Below, piece by piece: positions 13,341 to 21,724 of a stretch of DNA of 64,000 nt; position 1 is the stretch's first letter, and every line of letters begins with the position of its first letter. The stretch spans positions 1 through 64,000 of the forward strand of contig CALWXB010000004.1 in the NCBI GenBank assembly GCA_944385405.1. The letters run 5' to 3'. The stretch comes from an uncultured Oscillospiraceae bacterium. GTDB lineage: Bacteria > Bacillota > Clostridia > Oscillospirales > Oscillospiraceae. The notes under the pieces are model-generated. The model did not search any database and was not told where the DNA came from. It saw only the letters and a list, made by a program, of their open reading frames with translations. The translations under genes were made by a program, and so were the position numbers.

Positions 13341-14153
13341 ATGGCGATCGTCAATCTGGACCTCTATTCCTATGAGCTGGCAATGAACACCCAGGTCACC
13401 GTCCTGCTGCCGGAGCGGCGAGGCATCCCCCACGCTTCCCGGGCCGGCAGGCCCTATCCGGTGGTATACCTGCTCCACGGCCACGGCCAGGACCACACCA
13501 GCTGGCTGCGGCTGAGCCGTCTGGAGTCCTATCTCCAGAACACCGATGTCATCGTGGTGATGCCCAACGGCAGCCGGGGCTGCTATGTGGACGGCGCGGC
13601 CACCCACCGCTACGGCACCTATCTCACGGAGGAGCTGCCGGTGGCCCTGGGCAACTGGTTCCACCTCTCCTCCGCCCGGTCGGACACCTTCATTGCCGGC
13701 ATGTCCATGGGCGGCTACGGCGCTTTGCGGGCGGCTCTGGCTCATCCGGACCGGTACGCTGCGGCAGTCGGTCTTTCCACGGCAGTACGGCTGGACAAGA
13801 TGGAGCTGAAAGCAGATTCCGCGGAAAAAGGGCTGGCCATCCCTACGCTGGCGGAAGTCCCAGGCAATTTCCGGCAGGTGTTCGGCCCGGATGCAGACTA
13901 CGAGACCTCTGAATACAGCCTGAAGGCACTGGCCCGGCGCCTGAACGACTCCGGCGCCCCTGCGCCCCGGCTGCTGCAGCTGTGCGGAGACGACGATCCC
14001 CTACTGGGGCAGAATCAGGAGCTGGCAGACTTCATCCGCACCGACTGCTCCCGGCTGGACCATACCTTCCGCGTCTCCCCGGGGATGCACAACTTCGACT
14101 ACTGGGATGCCAAGATCCCGGAGGTCTTCCGGTTTTTTGGCTTCTCTCTGTAA
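13341..14153 (+). CDS. Esterase D / S-formylglutathione-hydrolase-like alpha/beta hydrolase
   Basis: Putative serine esterase of 270 residues, PF00756-like. The nucleophile elbow is GMSMGGYGA, the probable acid is in CGDDDPLL and the histidine in GMHNFDYW near the C-terminus; the oxyanion region is YLLHGHGQDHTSWLRLS. No signal peptide, so cytoplasmic. AAGGAG lies ahead of the ATG at 13341. It follows the araC-type gene by 25 bp and ends at a strong terminator, so the two probably form an operon. It might remove acyl or aryl esters (for example feruloyl or acetyl groups) from sugars, but the substrate is unknown. Confidence 0.85.
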   Translation: MAIVNLDLYSYELAMNTQVTVLLPERRGIPHASRAGRPYPVVYLLHGHGQDHTSWLRLSRLESYLQNTDVIVVMPNGSRGCYVDGAATHRYGTYLTEELPVALGNWFHLSSARSDTFIAGMSMGGYGALRAALAHPDRYAAAVGLSTAVRLDKMELKADSAEKGLAIPTLAEVPGNFRQVFGPDADYETSEYSLKALARRLNDSGAPAPRLLQLCGDDDPLLGQNQELADFIRTDCSRLDHTFRVSPGMHNFDYWDAKIPEVFRFFGFSL

Positions 14154-14159
14154 ATGAAA

Positions 14160-14205
14160 CGCCCCTTCCGGCGCCTGCGGCGCCGGAAGGGGCGTTGTTT
14201 TTTTT
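14160..14205 (+). terminator. Intrinsic terminator after the esterase gene
   Basis: A 16-bp perfect stem (14160-14175 with 14179-14194, loop TGC) followed by TTGTTTTTTTT. It separates the esterase from the convergent DUF3810 gene. Confidence 0.93.
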
Positions 14206-14218
14206 GCGAGGCTGTCTG

Positions 14219-15331
14219 TCAGGGAGCAGCGCTTTCCGCCGCCTGACAGTAGTAGGCCACCAGCAGGTCCACCACCGTTCCGTAGGACCGGATCCCGTCC
14301 TCGTCTCCGTAGGCCTTGAGCATCCCATCGTAGAAGGTGTTGGAGGCCTTCTGCAGCGCTGTGTCGTCAAACTGCGCCCAGTACGCGTTGTTGTCGTTGA
14401 GGTCCGACTGCACCGTCTCCGGCAGGGCGTGGCGGATGGCCCAGTAGGTGTCCGGATCCACGCTGTAGAGGGCGTTGCCCAGGTGGATGAAGCCCATGAG
14501 ATATCCGGCGTAGACATACGCTGGCAGGCCGCTGGTGGTGGACGCCAGCACCGCCAGGAAGTTGCACTCCTGCTCCGAGGCGAAGCCCCGCTGGTGGGCC
14601 ATCTCGTGAGCTGCCGTGGAGGGCAGCAGACAGGCCGGGCTGTCCACGTTCACGTTGGCCTCCCCGGTGAAGGGACAGTAGACCCCCGTGAATCCGGTGG
14701 CGCTCATGAAGCGGGAAAAGAACATGGGCTTGACGCCGGTGTCGTCGAATTCCAGAAAGGGGAACAGCGCCTCCGCCTGATCGTAGACCACAGGGCTTTG
14801 GGAGAGGATCTCCTCCCGGGGCACAGCGAACAGGCCGTTTTCATCCCGGGGCACATCATCCGATGCTTCCGTCAGCTCCCGGGCGAACCGCTCCGTCACC
14901 GACAGCAGGTCGTCCCGGGAGACGGCTCCGGCGCGGATGCCGGAGAGGTCCTGAAAGCTGTCCGTCCAGTAGTCCACGCCCCACAGCAGGCAGAAAAGCG
15001 CCGCCACCGTCCCCGCAGCGCATACCGCCCCCAGCGCCGCGGTCCAGGCGCGGCCGCCCCGGCGGCCCCGTCCGGCGCGGATCACCGAGATGACGCTCCA
15101 GGCAAGATAGGCCAGCGCGGCCAGACCCGCCAGGACGCACAGCACCTCCATCACGGAGAAATCCACCAGATAGGAAAGGCGTCCCAGCGCTACCCGAAGA
15201 GGGCGGGTGAAGCCTGCGGCGGCGTTCATGCATGCCCGGTTCCCCCGCAGCAGCAGATAGGATGCCAGCAGCGTAAGGTCCGCCAGGAGCCAGATGTACA
15301 GCCGGCGATGCCGGCAGAAAACCTGCTTCAT
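14219..15331 (-). CDS. DUF3810 membrane protein with HExxH zinc-protease motif
   Basis: Membrane protein of 370 residues. Three hydrophobic segments lie in the first 120 residues (near 12-28, 55-80 and 98-118). A long extracytoplasmic domain then carries AAHEMAHQRGFASEQECNFLA, an HExxH motif followed by a Glu, as in gluzincin metallopeptidases. Length and motif match the DUF3810 family; its substrate is unknown. The gene begins 4 bp after the stop of the last ABC-transporter gene, with GGAG in between, so it is probably co-transcribed with the peptide importer. Confidence 0.85.
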   Translation of the reverse strand: MKQVFCRHRRLYIWLLADLTLLASYLLLRGNRACMNAAAGFTRPLRVALGRLSYLVDFSVMEVLCVLAGLAALAYLAWSVISVIRAGRGRRGGRAWTAALGAVCAAGTVAALFCLLWGVDYWTDSFQDLSGIRAGAVSRDDLLSVTERFARELTEASDDVPRDENGLFAVPREEILSQSPVVYDQAEALFPFLEFDDTGVKPMFFSRFMSATGFTGVYCPFTGEANVNVDSPACLLPSTAAHEMAHQRGFASEQECNFLAVLASTTSGLPAYVYAGYLMGFIHLGNALYSVDPDTYWAIRHALPETVQSDLNDNNAYWAQFDDTALQKASNTFYDGMLKAYGDEDGIRSYGTVVDLLVAYYCQAAESAAP

Positions 15332-15335
15332 GGGT

Positions 15336-16070
15336 TCACTCCGCCGCTGCCAGCAGCGCCCGGGTGTAGGGATGGGCGGGGCGGTCGAAGATATCGTCCA
15401 CCGTTCCCTGCTCCACGATGCGGCCCTTCTGCATCACCAGCACCCGGTCACAGAGCTGATAGACCACGTTGAGATCGTGGGAGATGAAGAGGTAGCTGAG
15501 GTCCAGCTCCCGGCGCAGCTGCCGCAGAAGGTCCAGGATCTGGGCCTGGATGGTGACGTCCAGGGCGCTGACCGGCTCGTCGGCAATGAGGAACCGGGGC
15601 CTGCGCAGCAGCGCTGCGGCGATGCTCACCCGCTGGCGCTGGCCGCCGGAGAGCTCCGAGGGCTTCGCCTTCAGGCACTCCTCCGGCAGTCCCACCCGCT
15701 CCAGCATCTCCCGCACCCGGCGCTTCCGCTCGGGGGCATCGTACTTGCCGTAGATCCGCAGCGGCTCCTCCAACGTCCAGGCCACGGAGTAGGCCGGGTT
15801 CAGAGAGCTGTAGGGATCCTGGAAGATCATCTGGGGACGTTTCGTATAGTGGGTGACGGTGCCCTGATCCGGCTGCACCATGCCCAGGATGGTCCGGGCC
15901 AGGGTGGATTTCCCGGTGCCGGACTCCCCCACCAGCCCCAGGATCTCCCCATGCCGGACGTCGAAGGTGACGTCGTGGAGGACCTCCTGGTAGGGGCCCC
16001 GGCGGAAGAGGCCGCCGTCGTGATAGCCGCTGGTGACATGGGACAGCGACAGCACCAGATCGTCCGTCAT
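15336..16070 (-). CDS. Peptide/nickel ABC transporter ATP-binding protein (DppF/OppF type)
   Basis: ATPase of 244 residues that powers the importer from the cytoplasmic face. Walker A is GESGTGKST, the signature is [13 protein letters not shown], Walker B is [13 protein letters not shown] and the switch histidine is in FISHD. The C-terminal [10 protein letters not shown] is typical of the Opp/Dpp class. It lacks the longer C-terminal extension seen in some OppF proteins. Its ATG overlaps the stop of the preceding ATPase gene (ATGA at 16067-16070), so the two are translationally coupled. Confidence 0.94.
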   Translation of the reverse strand: MTDDLVLSLSHVTSGYHDGGLFRRGPYQEVLHDVTFDVRHGEILGLVGESGTGKSTLARTILGMVQPDQGTVTHYTKRPQMIFQDPYSSLNPAYSVAWTLEEPLRIYGKYDAPERKRRVREMLERVGLPEECLKAKPSELSGGQRQRVSIAAALLRRPRFLIADEPVSALDVTIQAQILDLLRQLRRELDLSYLFISHDLNVVYQLCDRVLVMQKGRIVEQGTVDDIFDRPAHPYTRALLAAAE

Positions 16071-16858
16071 GGGGTGTCCTCCTTCCGCTTCCGGGTGGGG
16101 ATGGCGGCGATAAGCCGCTGGGTGTAGGGGTGGTTGGGGTGGAAGAACACCTGGTCCGTATCCCCCTCCTCCACCAGAAGGCCCCGCTGCATCACCGCCA
16201 CCCGGCCGCAGAGCTTGCGCACCACGGCCAGATTGTGGGAGATGAAGAGCATGGAGATGCCCGACTCCCGGTTCAGCCTTTTCAAAAGGGCCAGGATCTG
16301 GGCCTGGATGGTGACATCCAGGGCGGTGGTGGGCTCATCCAGCAGCAGCAGCTTGGGGCGGATCACGATGGCCGCGGCGATCATGGCCCGCTGGAGCATG
16401 CCGCCGGAGAGCTCGTGGGGGTACTTTTCGTATACCGCCTCCACCTCCGGCAGCTCCACCGCCGCCATGGCCTCCAGGGCCGCCACCCGGCGGGCGGCAC
16501 GGTCCAGATCGGTGTGGAGGCACAGCACCTCCTCCACCTGGCGGCCCACGGTCATCAGCGGGTCCATGGCGCTCATGGGCTCCTGGAACACCACGCCCAG
16601 CTCTTTTCCCTGGACCTTCCGCAGTACGGACCGGTCCGCGTGGAGCAGCTCCGTGCCGTCCAGAAGGATCTCTCCGCTGTACTCGCACTGGCGCCGGGGC
16701 AGCAAGCCCGCCACGCTCATGGCGGTGACGGATTTTCCGGACCCGGACTCACCCACCAGGCCCAAAATCTCCCCGTCCGGAATGGTCAATGACACCCCGG
16801 CCACCGCTTCCCGGCTGCGGGTATGGAATTTCACATGCAGATCTCGGATCTCCAGCAT
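16067..16858 (-). CDS. Peptide/nickel ABC transporter ATP-binding protein (DppD/OppD type)
   Basis: Second ATPase subunit, 263 residues. Walker [12 protein letters not shown], signature [13 protein letters not shown], Walker [13 protein letters not shown], switch FISHN and the C-terminal [10 protein letters not shown] of the family. The start [11 protein letters not shown] at 16858 overlaps the permease stop as ATGA; the frame is open upstream, but that portion lies inside the permease gene in another frame. Works as a heterodimer with the 15336-16070 product. Confidence 0.94.
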   Translation of the reverse strand: MLEIRDLHVKFHTRSREAVAGVSLTIPDGEILGLVGESGSGKSVTAMSVAGLLPRRQCEYSGEILLDGTELLHADRSVLRKVQGKELGVVFQEPMSAMDPLMTVGRQVEEVLCLHTDLDRAARRVAALEAMAAVELPEVEAVYEKYPHELSGGMLQRAMIAAAIVIRPKLLLLDEPTTALDVTIQAQILALLKRLNRESGISMLFISHNLAVVRKLCGRVAVMQRGLLVEEGDTDQVFFHPNHPYTQRLIAAIPTRKRKEDTP

Positions 16859-17670
16859 CACGCCACCTCCCGGCTGCGGCGCTGCAGCCCCTCGCCCAGA
16901 AGTCCCACGCCGAACACCAGCAGCACGATGACGCCGCCGGTGCCCGCCGCGTACCACGGCGCCGCCGTCAGCAGGCTCTGGGCCTCGGAGAGCATGTACC
17001 CCAACGACGCATCCGGCGGGGTGACGCCGATGCCCAGAAAGCTCATGGAAGCCTCCGCCAGCACCGCGTTGTTGAAGCCGATGGTGATGGCCGGCAGCAG
17101 CACCGGCAGCGTGTTGGGCAGGATGTGCACCAGCAGGATCCGCGCCGGGGACGCGCCCATGAGCCGGGCGCTTTTCACATAGTTCACGTCCCGCAGCGCG
17201 GCAAAGGCGGTGCGGGTGACCCGGGCGAAGCTGGGGATGAACACCAGTCCCAGGGCCGCCACCACGTTGAATTTCTTCCCCGGCCCCAGGATGGAGATCA
17301 CCACCAGAGCCAGCAGGATGCTGGGGAAGGCGGTGAGGGCATCGTTGACGCGCATGAGGGCCTCGTCCACCACGCCGCCGAAGTAGCCGGTAACGGCGCC
17401 GATGGCCGTGCCGCACACCGCGCCGATGGCCACGGTGGAAAGCGCGATGAGGAAGGTGGTGCCCGCCCCCTGGAGCACCCGGCTGAAGATATCCCGGCCA
17501 AAGTTGTCGGTGCCCAGCAGATGGGTCAGGGAGGGTGAGAGGAACTTGTCCGCCTCCCCCATGGCGGCGGGGTCGTAGGGCGTCCAGAAAAAGCCCAGGA
17601 GGATGAAGGCGGTCATGATCCCGCTGAGGATCAGCCCCGCCCGCAGGTATCCGTTCATGGTGTGCTTCAT
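16858..17670 (-). CDS. Peptide/nickel ABC transporter permease (DppC type)
   Basis: Inner permease of 270 residues with about six membrane segments. An N-terminal segment (ILSGIMTAFILLGFFWTPYDP) is followed by the Opp/Dpp-specific LGTDNFGRDIFSRVLQGAGTT and the EAA-type loop (RLMGASPARILLVHILPN). Overlaps both neighbours by 4 bp: its ATG overlaps the end of the DppB-type gene, and its stop overlaps the DppD-type start. Confidence 0.94.
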   Translation of the reverse strand: MKHTMNGYLRAGLILSGIMTAFILLGFFWTPYDPAAMGEADKFLSPSLTHLLGTDNFGRDIFSRVLQGAGTTFLIALSTVAIGAVCGTAIGAVTGYFGGVVDEALMRVNDALTAFPSILLALVVISILGPGKKFNVVAALGLVFIPSFARVTRTAFAALRDVNYVKSARLMGASPARILLVHILPNTLPVLLPAITIGFNNAVLAEASMSFLGIGVTPPDASLGYMLSEAQSLLTAAPWYAAGTGGVIVLLVFGVGLLGEGLQRRSREVA

Positions 17671-18617
17671 GTCCGCCCTCCCATCCGCAGCCGGGGGTCG
17701 ATGCGCTGGTTGATGATGTCCGCGGCGGTGCCGGAGAGCACCACCCAGAACGCCAGGATCACCACGATGGCCTGCACCACCGGGTAGTCCCGGCTGCCGA
17801 TGGAGGCCACCAGCATCCGGCCCAGCCCGGGGATGGCGAACACCTGCTCCACCACGATGCTGCCCGCCACGATCTCCGCCATGGTCTGGGCCAGGAAGGT
17901 CACCACCGGCACCAGGGCGTTTTTCAGCACATGGCGGCGCAGCACGCCGGAGCGGTCATTGCCCCGGGAGATGGCGGTGCGCACATAGTCCCGCTCCATC
18001 TCCCGGCGGACGGTGGAGCGGAGCATCCGGGTGGTCATGGCGATGCGGGGCACAGCCAGGGCCACCGCGGCGAAAAGCAGATACCGCAGCGCCCCGGGGA
18101 AGTTCTGGGTCAGAGACGGCATCTGGCCGTGGATGAACCAGTGGAGCATGGTACTGAACACCCAGGTCAGGAGAATGCCGGTAAAAAAGGGCGGTACCGC
18201 CATACCCAGCTGATTCACCACCGTGCCCAGCCACTCCAGCCGGCCTCCGGCCCGGCCCGCAGACCGCAGACCCAGGGGGATGGACACCGCCACGATGAGC
18301 ACGAAGCTCAGAAGGCTCAGGCACAGCGTCAGCCCCACCTTGGGGGCGATGAGCTCCCACACCGGGGTGCCGTAGCTGTAGGAGATGCCCAGATCCCCGG
18401 TGAAGAAGCCCGCCAGCCACTCCACATACCGCACCGGCCAGGGCCGGTCCAGTCCCAGCTCCGCCCGCAGCGCCGCCACCTTTTCCGGCGTGGCGGTGGT
18501 GCCCAGCATGGCGGTGGCGGGATCGCCGGAGATCATGGAAAAGGCCGCAAAGGCAAAAAAGGAGACGATGACCATGGTCAAAAGCAGCATGGCGATGCGT
18601 CTTGCCGCGTATTTCAT
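17667..18617 (-). CDS. Peptide/nickel ABC transporter permease (DppB type)
   Basis: Permease of 316 residues with six predicted membrane segments. It has the family N-terminus (MKYAARRIAMLLLTMVIVSF), a periplasmic-type loop with ALRAELGLDRPWPVRYVEWL, and the EAA loop (ISRGNDRSGVLRRHVLKNAL). I prefer the start at 18617, which follows GGGAGGCGAGG, over a longer frame from 18647. It is the second gene after the binding protein, 48 bp downstream. Confidence 0.93.
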   Translation of the reverse strand: MKYAARRIAMLLLTMVIVSFFAFAAFSMISGDPATAMLGTTATPEKVAALRAELGLDRPWPVRYVEWLAGFFTGDLGISYSYGTPVWELIAPKVGLTLCLSLLSFVLIVAVSIPLGLRSAGRAGGRLEWLGTVVNQLGMAVPPFFTGILLTWVFSTMLHWFIHGQMPSLTQNFPGALRYLLFAAVALAVPRIAMTTRMLRSTVRREMERDYVRTAISRGNDRSGVLRRHVLKNALVPVVTFLAQTMAEIVAGSIVVEQVFAIPGLGRMLVASIGSRDYPVVQAIVVILAFWVVLSGTAADIINQRIDPRLRMGGRT

Positions 18618-18665
18618 GGTCCTCGCCTCCCTTTCCGTGCGGCACATTGCATGCCGCCGTTCATA

Positions 18666-20192
18666 TCAGGCAGTATAGTGGATGCCGGACAGATCCAGCA
18701 CGTAGATGGGGTAGAAGACGACGCCCTCCAGCCCCTGCCGCACGGCCACCAGGTCCGCCAGGTCCTGGATGTACACGTTGGCGGCGTTTTCCGTCAGGTC
18801 CCGCTCCATGGCCTTGTAGAGGGCGGTCTGCTCCGCGTCGTCATAGGTGGCCAGGGCCTGCTGGAACAGTGCGTCGTAGTTGGCGCTGTTGTAGTTGATG
18901 AAGTTGGAGCCATAGGTGGAGGTGAACCGCTCCAGCAGCGCCCGGGCGGTCATGTTGGCCGCGTCCACGCCCACCACGGTGGACTGGAACTGCCGGCCGG
19001 TATAGGTGTCGGACACCCAGCTCTCCCACTCCACCGGCAAAATGGTGGCGGTGACGCCCACCGCCGCCAGCTGCTGCACCAGCACCTCGGCAGTGTCCAT
19101 GTGGGGCTTGTAGTTGCTGGGGACGGTGATGGTCATCTCAAAGCCGTCGGGATAGCCGGCCTGGGCCAGCAGCTCCTTGGCCTTTTCGGGATTGTATTCG
19201 TAATAGTCCGTCAGGTCCTCGTCAAAGTACTTGCCGAAGGCAGGGTACATGCTGGAGCCGATGGGGCTGCCGTAGCCGTCGAAGGCCAGGTCGATGATGC
19301 CCTGCTTGTCCACGGCGTAGCTGAGGGCCTGGCGCACCCGGACATCGTCGAAGGGGGCCACGGCGTTGTTGAGGTACAATGCCTGCACCAGGTTCATGGT
19401 GCCCTCCGCCACGGTGAAATCGTCTCCCAGCTGGTCCACCTGGGTGCTGGTGAGATGGCTGCACAGGTCGATGGCGCCGCTCTGGAGGCTCATCATCAGG
19501 CTGTCGGCGTTCTCGATGATCTTCAGCGTCACCTTGTCCAGCTGGGCGGGGGTGCCCCAGTAGTCCTCGAACCGCTCCAGCACGATGGAGTCCTGGGCGG
19601 TGCGGGAGACGAACCGGAAGGGGCCGGTGCCCACGGGAGCGGTGTCCTGCTCGGTATAATCCGCCGGCAGCACGGCGGTGGTGAGATAGGAAATGAACTC
19701 ATTGCTGGGCTCGGAGATGGTGATGGTCACGGTGCGCTCGTCCACAGCCTCCACCGCCTCAATAACAGAAAACGCCTCCACCTGGACGATTCCCGTCTCA
19801 GTGGCGGCGGCGCAGCGATTGATGGAATAGACCACATCCTCCGCCGTCACCGTGTCTCCGTTGTGGAACTTCACACCCTCCCGCAGGGTAAAGGTGTAGG
19901 TTTTGTGATCCTCGGAAACCGTGTAGTTCTCGGCGATGGCAGGGGTCAGATCTCCGTCCGGGGTAGGCTTCATCAGCCCCTCGAACACATTGAACATGAC
20001 TTCTCGGGTTCCTGCCTTCACGGTTTTGTGAGGGTCAAGACTGTCGTCCAGGTCTTGTGCGATGCCAACGGTGATGGCGTTGGCTGCCGCTCGGTCCTCA
20101 GGCGTCTCTTCCGCGCTGCCGTCTCCGCATCCGGTGAGTACGGCGCACAGGAGTCCTGCCAGAAGAAGGAGGGACATCAGGCGCTTTTTCAT
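18666..20192 (-). CDS. Peptide/nickel ABC transporter substrate-binding lipoprotein (DppA/OppA type)
   Basis: Extracellular lipoprotein of 508 residues, SBP_bac_5 family. The signal peptide MKKRLMSLLLLAGLLCAVLTGC ends in lipobox LTGC, so Cys22 would be lipidated. Family hallmarks include DDSLDPHKT, the domain-entry motif YTFTLREGVKFHNGDTVTAEDVVYS, and LNNAVAPFDDVRVRQALSYAVDK. AAAGGAGAG lies seven bases before the ATG. First gene of the minus-strand operon with two permeases, two ATPases and a DUF3810 protein. Peptide, nickel or another ligand is possible; no ligand-specific motif could be read. Confidence 0.94.
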   Translation of the reverse strand: MKKRLMSLLLLAGLLCAVLTGCGDGSAEETPEDRAAANAITVGIAQDLDDSLDPHKTVKAGTREVMFNVFEGLMKPTPDGDLTPAIAENYTVSEDHKTYTFTLREGVKFHNGDTVTAEDVVYSINRCAAATETGIVQVEAFSVIEAVEAVDERTVTITISEPSNEFISYLTTAVLPADYTEQDTAPVGTGPFRFVSRTAQDSIVLERFEDYWGTPAQLDKVTLKIIENADSLMMSLQSGAIDLCSHLTSTQVDQLGDDFTVAEGTMNLVQALYLNNAVAPFDDVRVRQALSYAVDKQGIIDLAFDGYGSPIGSSMYPAFGKYFDEDLTDYYEYNPEKAKELLAQAGYPDGFEMTITVPSNYKPHMDTAEVLVQQLAAVGVTATILPVEWESWVSDTYTGRQFQSTVVGVDAANMTARALLERFTSTYGSNFINYNSANYDALFQQALATYDDAEQTALYKAMERDLTENAANVYIQDLADLVAVRQGLEGVVFYPIYVLDLSGIHYTA

Positions 20193-20234
20193 CTTGTTTC
20201 TCTCCTTTGATCACTGCCGCGATGGGTCAGTGTT

Positions 20235-20254
20235 GGACGGGAGGTGTCCCGTCC
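20235..20254 (-). repeat. Leader hairpin of the peptide ABC operon
   Basis: GGACGGGA (20235-20242) pairs with TCCCGTCC (20247-20254) around GGTG. It lies in the roughly 165-nt leader, just upstream of the ribosome site for the binding protein, and has no T-run. Confidence 0.45.
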
Positions 20255-20364
20255 CGACAAAATGATGGGCGTATTCGGTTGTCAGGCCCATGGGCCAAGG
20301 CGGCCTCGCAGACAGTGCGAATACAGCCCCGCAGGCCCGGCTGCCGCCACGCCTGCAAGGCTGT

Positions 20365-20393
20365 ATTGTACACAATCCGCCCGCTGATTGCAA
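20365..20393 (-). promoter_or_regulatory. Sigma-A promoter of the peptide ABC operon
   Basis: Read on the minus strand: TTGCAA (20393-20388), 17 bp, TACAAT (20370-20365). The transcript would begin near 20358, about 165 nt before the binding-protein ATG. Confidence 0.7.
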
Positions 20394-20410
20394 GATGTTT
20401 TTCCAGTTTT

Positions 20411-21595
20411 TCAGGGCTCTTTCCCGGGCCGGGGCGGGTGGTCCGGCCGTTCGTAGGCCTCGTTTTCCAGAGGCAGTCCCTTGCGGCGTAGCCGGCTTTC
20501 CACCAGGAAATTCACCGCGCTGTACAGGCACGCGCACACCGGCACGCCGAAGAACATCCCCGGGATGCCGAAAAAGCTGCCGCCCACCAGGATGGCGATG
20601 ATGACCCACAGGCTGGAGAGCCCTGTCTTGTCTCCCAGGATCTTGGGGCCGATGACGTTGCCGTCCAGCTGCTGGAGGGCCAGAACGAAGAGCACGAAAT
20701 ACAGCGCCTTCAGCGGCGAGACCAGAAGGATCAGGAACGTGCTGGGGATGGCCCCCAGGAAGGGGCCGAAGAAGGGGATCACATTGGTGACGCCCACGAT
20801 GACGGACACCAGGGGCGTGTAGGGGAAATTCAGGATACTGCAGCCGATAAAGCATAAAATACCGATGATGAGGGAGTCCAGCAGCTTTCCCCGGACAAAG
20901 CCGGAGAAAATAGCGTCCGCCTTGGCCGCGCCCCGCAGCACCCAGGGGACGTTCTCCTGCGGCGCCAGGCCGTAGACCACCTTCCGGGCATAGGCGGCAC
21001 AGCGTTCCTTGGTGGCCAGCAGATACACCGACACGATGACGCCCACCAGCAGATCGCCCAGGAAGGACACCATGGTCATGAGTCCCCCGGAGACCGCCAC
21101 CATCAGCTGCTGGGCCTGGGGCAGCATGTCCCGGGTCACCCAGTTGCTCAGCTCCTCATAGATGCCGTCCATCTGCTGCGCCACCCACTGCTCCAGCGTG
21201 GGGTTGCTCTCCAGCAGGTCCTCCACCCAGCCGCTGATGGTGCGGTAATAGGTCTCGGCGTTGGAGATGAGCTGCTGGACGCTTTTGTAGAGCTCCGGCA
21301 TCAGCACCGAGGCCAGCAGGTAGAGCAGCAGCCCGATGACGGTCCAAGCCAGCAGGATGCTCACCGCCCGCATGGCCAGCCCCCGCCGGGGCGGAGCCTT
21401 CCGGCGCAGGGCCAGCATCCCCCGTTCGAAATAGTTCACCATGGGAGCCAGCAGATAGGCCATCAGAGCGCCGTAGAGCACCGGGCGCAGTGCGGTGAGA
21501 AACTGCCCGTAAAGAGGCGCATTATAAAAAAGCGTGATGGCGCCCACCACGCAGAAAAGCGTCAGTCCCAGCTTGATGTAACGGTTTTGCACCAT
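20411..21595 (-). CDS. AI-2E/UPF0118-family transporter (PerM/YtvI-like)
   Basis: Membrane protein of 394 residues with eight or so hydrophobic segments and the conserved region PFFGPFLGAIPSTFLILL near the C-terminal third, then LDGNVIGPKILGDKTGLSS and GIPGMFFGVPVCA. Family members are linked to export or Na+/H+ exchange, and the autoinducer role is not general. Start MVQNRY at 21595 follows a GGGAGGGCGGAG stretch; an in-frame start at 21649 is possible. It is transcribed divergently from the lipid kinase gene through promoters that share one -35 element. Confidence 0.9.
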   Translation of the reverse strand: MVQNRYIKLGLTLFCVVGAITLFYNAPLYGQFLTALRPVLYGALMAYLLAPMVNYFERGMLALRRKAPPRRGLAMRAVSILLAWTVIGLLLYLLASVLMPELYKSVQQLISNAETYYRTISGWVEDLLESNPTLEQWVAQQMDGIYEELSNWVTRDMLPQAQQLMVAVSGGLMTMVSFLGDLLVGVIVSVYLLATKERCAAYARKVVYGLAPQENVPWVLRGAAKADAIFSGFVRGKLLDSLIIGILCFIGCSILNFPYTPLVSVIVGVTNVIPFFGPFLGAIPSTFLILLVSPLKALYFVLFVLALQQLDGNVIGPKILGDKTGLSSLWVIIAILVGGSFFGIPGMFFGVPVCACLYSAVNFLVESRLRRKGLPLENEAYERPDHPPRPGKEP

Positions 21596-21620
21596 GGCTC
21601 CGCCCTCCCTTTTCGAAAAT

Positions 21621-21649
21621 ATTCTACACGCCGCCATGGGGAATTGCAA
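21621..21649 (-). promoter_or_regulatory. Promoter of the AI-2E-family gene, sharing its -35 with the divergent promoter
   Basis: On the minus strand: TTGCAA (21649-21644), 17 bp, TAGAAT (21626-21621). TTGCAA is its own reverse complement, so the same six bases serve as -35 for the plus-strand promoter at 21644-21672. Confidence 0.6.
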
Positions 21650-21672
21650 TCCTCAGTTTCCCATGCTATACT
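21644..21672 (+). promoter_or_regulatory. Promoter of the lipid kinase-Nudix operon
   Basis: TTGCAA (21644-21649), 17 bp, TATACT (21667-21672). Start of transcription near 21679, about 45 nt before the ATG. Confidence 0.7.
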
Positions 21673-21724
21673 GACTTTTACACTTCATTTATAAATGGTT
21701 TTTCCGGTTGGGAGGTCGGGTTTC

